From assembly GCF_030815295.1 (NCBI RefSeq), contig NZ_JAUSWP010000005.1: a DNA stretch of 64,000 nt; one strand, given 5' to 3'. A model generated the notes under the pieces. The model searched no databases. It was not told the origin of the DNA and saw only the letters and a list, made by a program, of their open reading frames with translations. The first letter of the stretch is position 1. The number at the start of each line of letters is the position of its first letter. The DNA comes from Mycoplasma yeatsii. Its GTDB lineage: Bacteria > Bacillota_I > Bacilli_A > Mycoplasmatales > Mycoplasmataceae. This document shows positions 62,986-64,000 of this stretch, one piece after another. A program made the position numbers and the translations under genes.

Positions 62986-64000
62986 ATGAAATTAACTTGA
63001 AAAACAATATCTCTAATAATTGGTACAAATGCTATTTCTGCAACTTCAGTTGGAACTGGTATTACATTGTTAAATAACAAATCTCAAAAGATCGAAAGTA
63101 TTGATTTATCTACTTTAAATATTGAAAAAGATTTAGGATGAATTAATGAAAATGATAAAACAGTAGAAAAATTAATCTTACTAATTAAACAAAAAAATCC
63201 AAAAATTAATTTTAATTTTTCTAAGTTAGATTTAGTGATTAAAGACAATACAGTAATAGTAAAACCTATTAAAAATGATAAAACATATAAAAATCAAATA
63301 GCATTTACATTTTACACTCCTACTTCTGAAGAAATAATTATTAATAAAATTAAATCTATTTGAGATCTTGAATTTAAAGATAGATTTAGAGGTAAAAATT
63401 GATGAGATTTACCTTCTAAAAAAACAATATTAAAAACTCTATCAGATAGATTAATAAAAAATAAATTAAATAATATAAAAATCGATTATTTAGAAGACGG
63501 TTTAAAAGATGATAAACCAAAAGAAAATGAGACTTTAAAATTTATTTATAAAGATAATATAATAGAGTTAAATATTGGAATATTTAATAATCAAAAAAGA
63601 AAACACACTTATAAAGATATTACAAAAAAAGAAGTAATAAAAATAGGTTATTTTATAAACTCTAATGGTTTATTTCAAATACAAAAATTTAATAAAGTTA
63701 CCAAAAAAGTTCCTGATAATTTACCAAGTGCTATCGAAGATTTAAGTAAAGCATTTTATGACAATAAAAATGCATTCATAATAGGAATTCAAAATTGAGA
63801 TACATCAAATGTAACTAATATGAGTGAGATGTTCTATGGAGCTGAAAAATTTAATCAAGATGTATCTATGTGAAACACCTCAAATGTAACGAATATGAGT
63901 GGGATGTTTAGAGATGCTTATTCGTTTAACCAAAATATAAATACAAAGATTACAGTTAAAGAAGATCAAACAAGTTATAAAGCTTGAGATACTTCTAAAG
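62986..64000 (+). CDS. DUF285/PARCEL surface protein (3' end beyond window)
   Basis: At least 338 residues are present and the frame is still open at the window end. It begins MKLTWKTISLIIGTNAISAT with one hydrophobic segment and no lipobox. One LIxLIKQKNPKINFNFSKL-type domain, a linker (KIKSIWDLEFKDRFRGKNW), then DUF285 repeats from GIQNWDTSNVTNMSEMFYG on (NFNQ-like FNQDVSMWNTSNVTNMSGMF). The linker DLEFKDRFR matches the one in the 53688 protein (NTEFKDRFR), so they are close paralogues. AAAGGAG precedes the ATG. Confidence 0.86.

Overview
The window is AT-rich mollicute DNA. UGA is read as tryptophan throughout: nearly every conserved gene is continuous only if in-frame TGA is a sense codon. 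The gene set, the 16S rRNA 5' end, DUF285/PARCEL surface proteins and lipoproteins starting MKKLLTILGS suggest the Mycoplasma mycoides/capricolum (Spiroplasma-group) lineage. Almost all genes lie on the minus strand. The plus-strand genes are a lipoprotein (16342), ktrA-like (20577) and two DUF285 proteins (53688, 62986). No tRNA, CRISPR array, prophage or transposase was seen.

Layout. 1-650: 5' end of 16S rRNA (minus strand) with its leader and promoter. 649-3902: gapN, an rRNA methyltransferase, dUTPase and a membrane protein. 3980-8429: rimP-nusA-rnpM(ylxR)-ylxQ-infB. 8559-16158: nitroreductase, polC, cdsA, pepP, rpmG. 16342-21278: lipoprotein, small membrane protein, folD and a divergent KtrB/KtrA potassium uptake pair. 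21321-29397: gatCAB, ligA, a flippase-like membrane protein and an RluA-type pseudouridine synthase. 29410-31545: CPBP-type membrane protein, HPr and a lipoprotein with a homopolymer promoter. 31811-35770: pcrA, an RDD membrane protein and a degenerate glycosyltransferase. 35830-38407: a duplicated DUF285 locus, one intact gene plus a truncated copy fused to a poly-A promoter. 38507-42865: asnS, HAD phosphatase, alpha/beta hydrolase, tsaD. 43018-46254: a TPP-riboswitch operon encoding a MIP-like membrane protein and an M23-domain lipoprotein. 46394-50416: nrdF-nrdI-nrdE behind a structured attenuator-like leader. 50431-53527: hydrolase, trmB, mgtE. 53688-64000: DUF285 protein, folC, uvrA, uvrB, two membrane proteins and a further DUF285 protein cut by the window end.

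Three systems stand out. (1) The ribonucleotide reductase operon encodes an NrdF in which three metal-binding glutamates are replaced by Val, Pro and Lys (class Ie, metal-free DOPA-radical type). It is preceded by a compact GC-rich RNA element and an intrinsic terminator that I cannot assign to a known riboswitch class. (2) A clear TPP riboswitch precedes an uncharacterised membrane protein and a lipoprotein with a complete M23 metallopeptidase motif set, which makes this a candidate thiamine-acquisition locus in a wall-less bacterium. (3) Five promoter regions of surface-protein genes carry 14-16 nt T/A homopolymers, four of them next to DUF285 genes. This is the layout expected of slipped-strand phase variation, and one locus shows a duplication/deletion that joins a promoter directly to the 3' repeat region.

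All functional calls rest on motifs read by eye. No database search or folding calculation was run.
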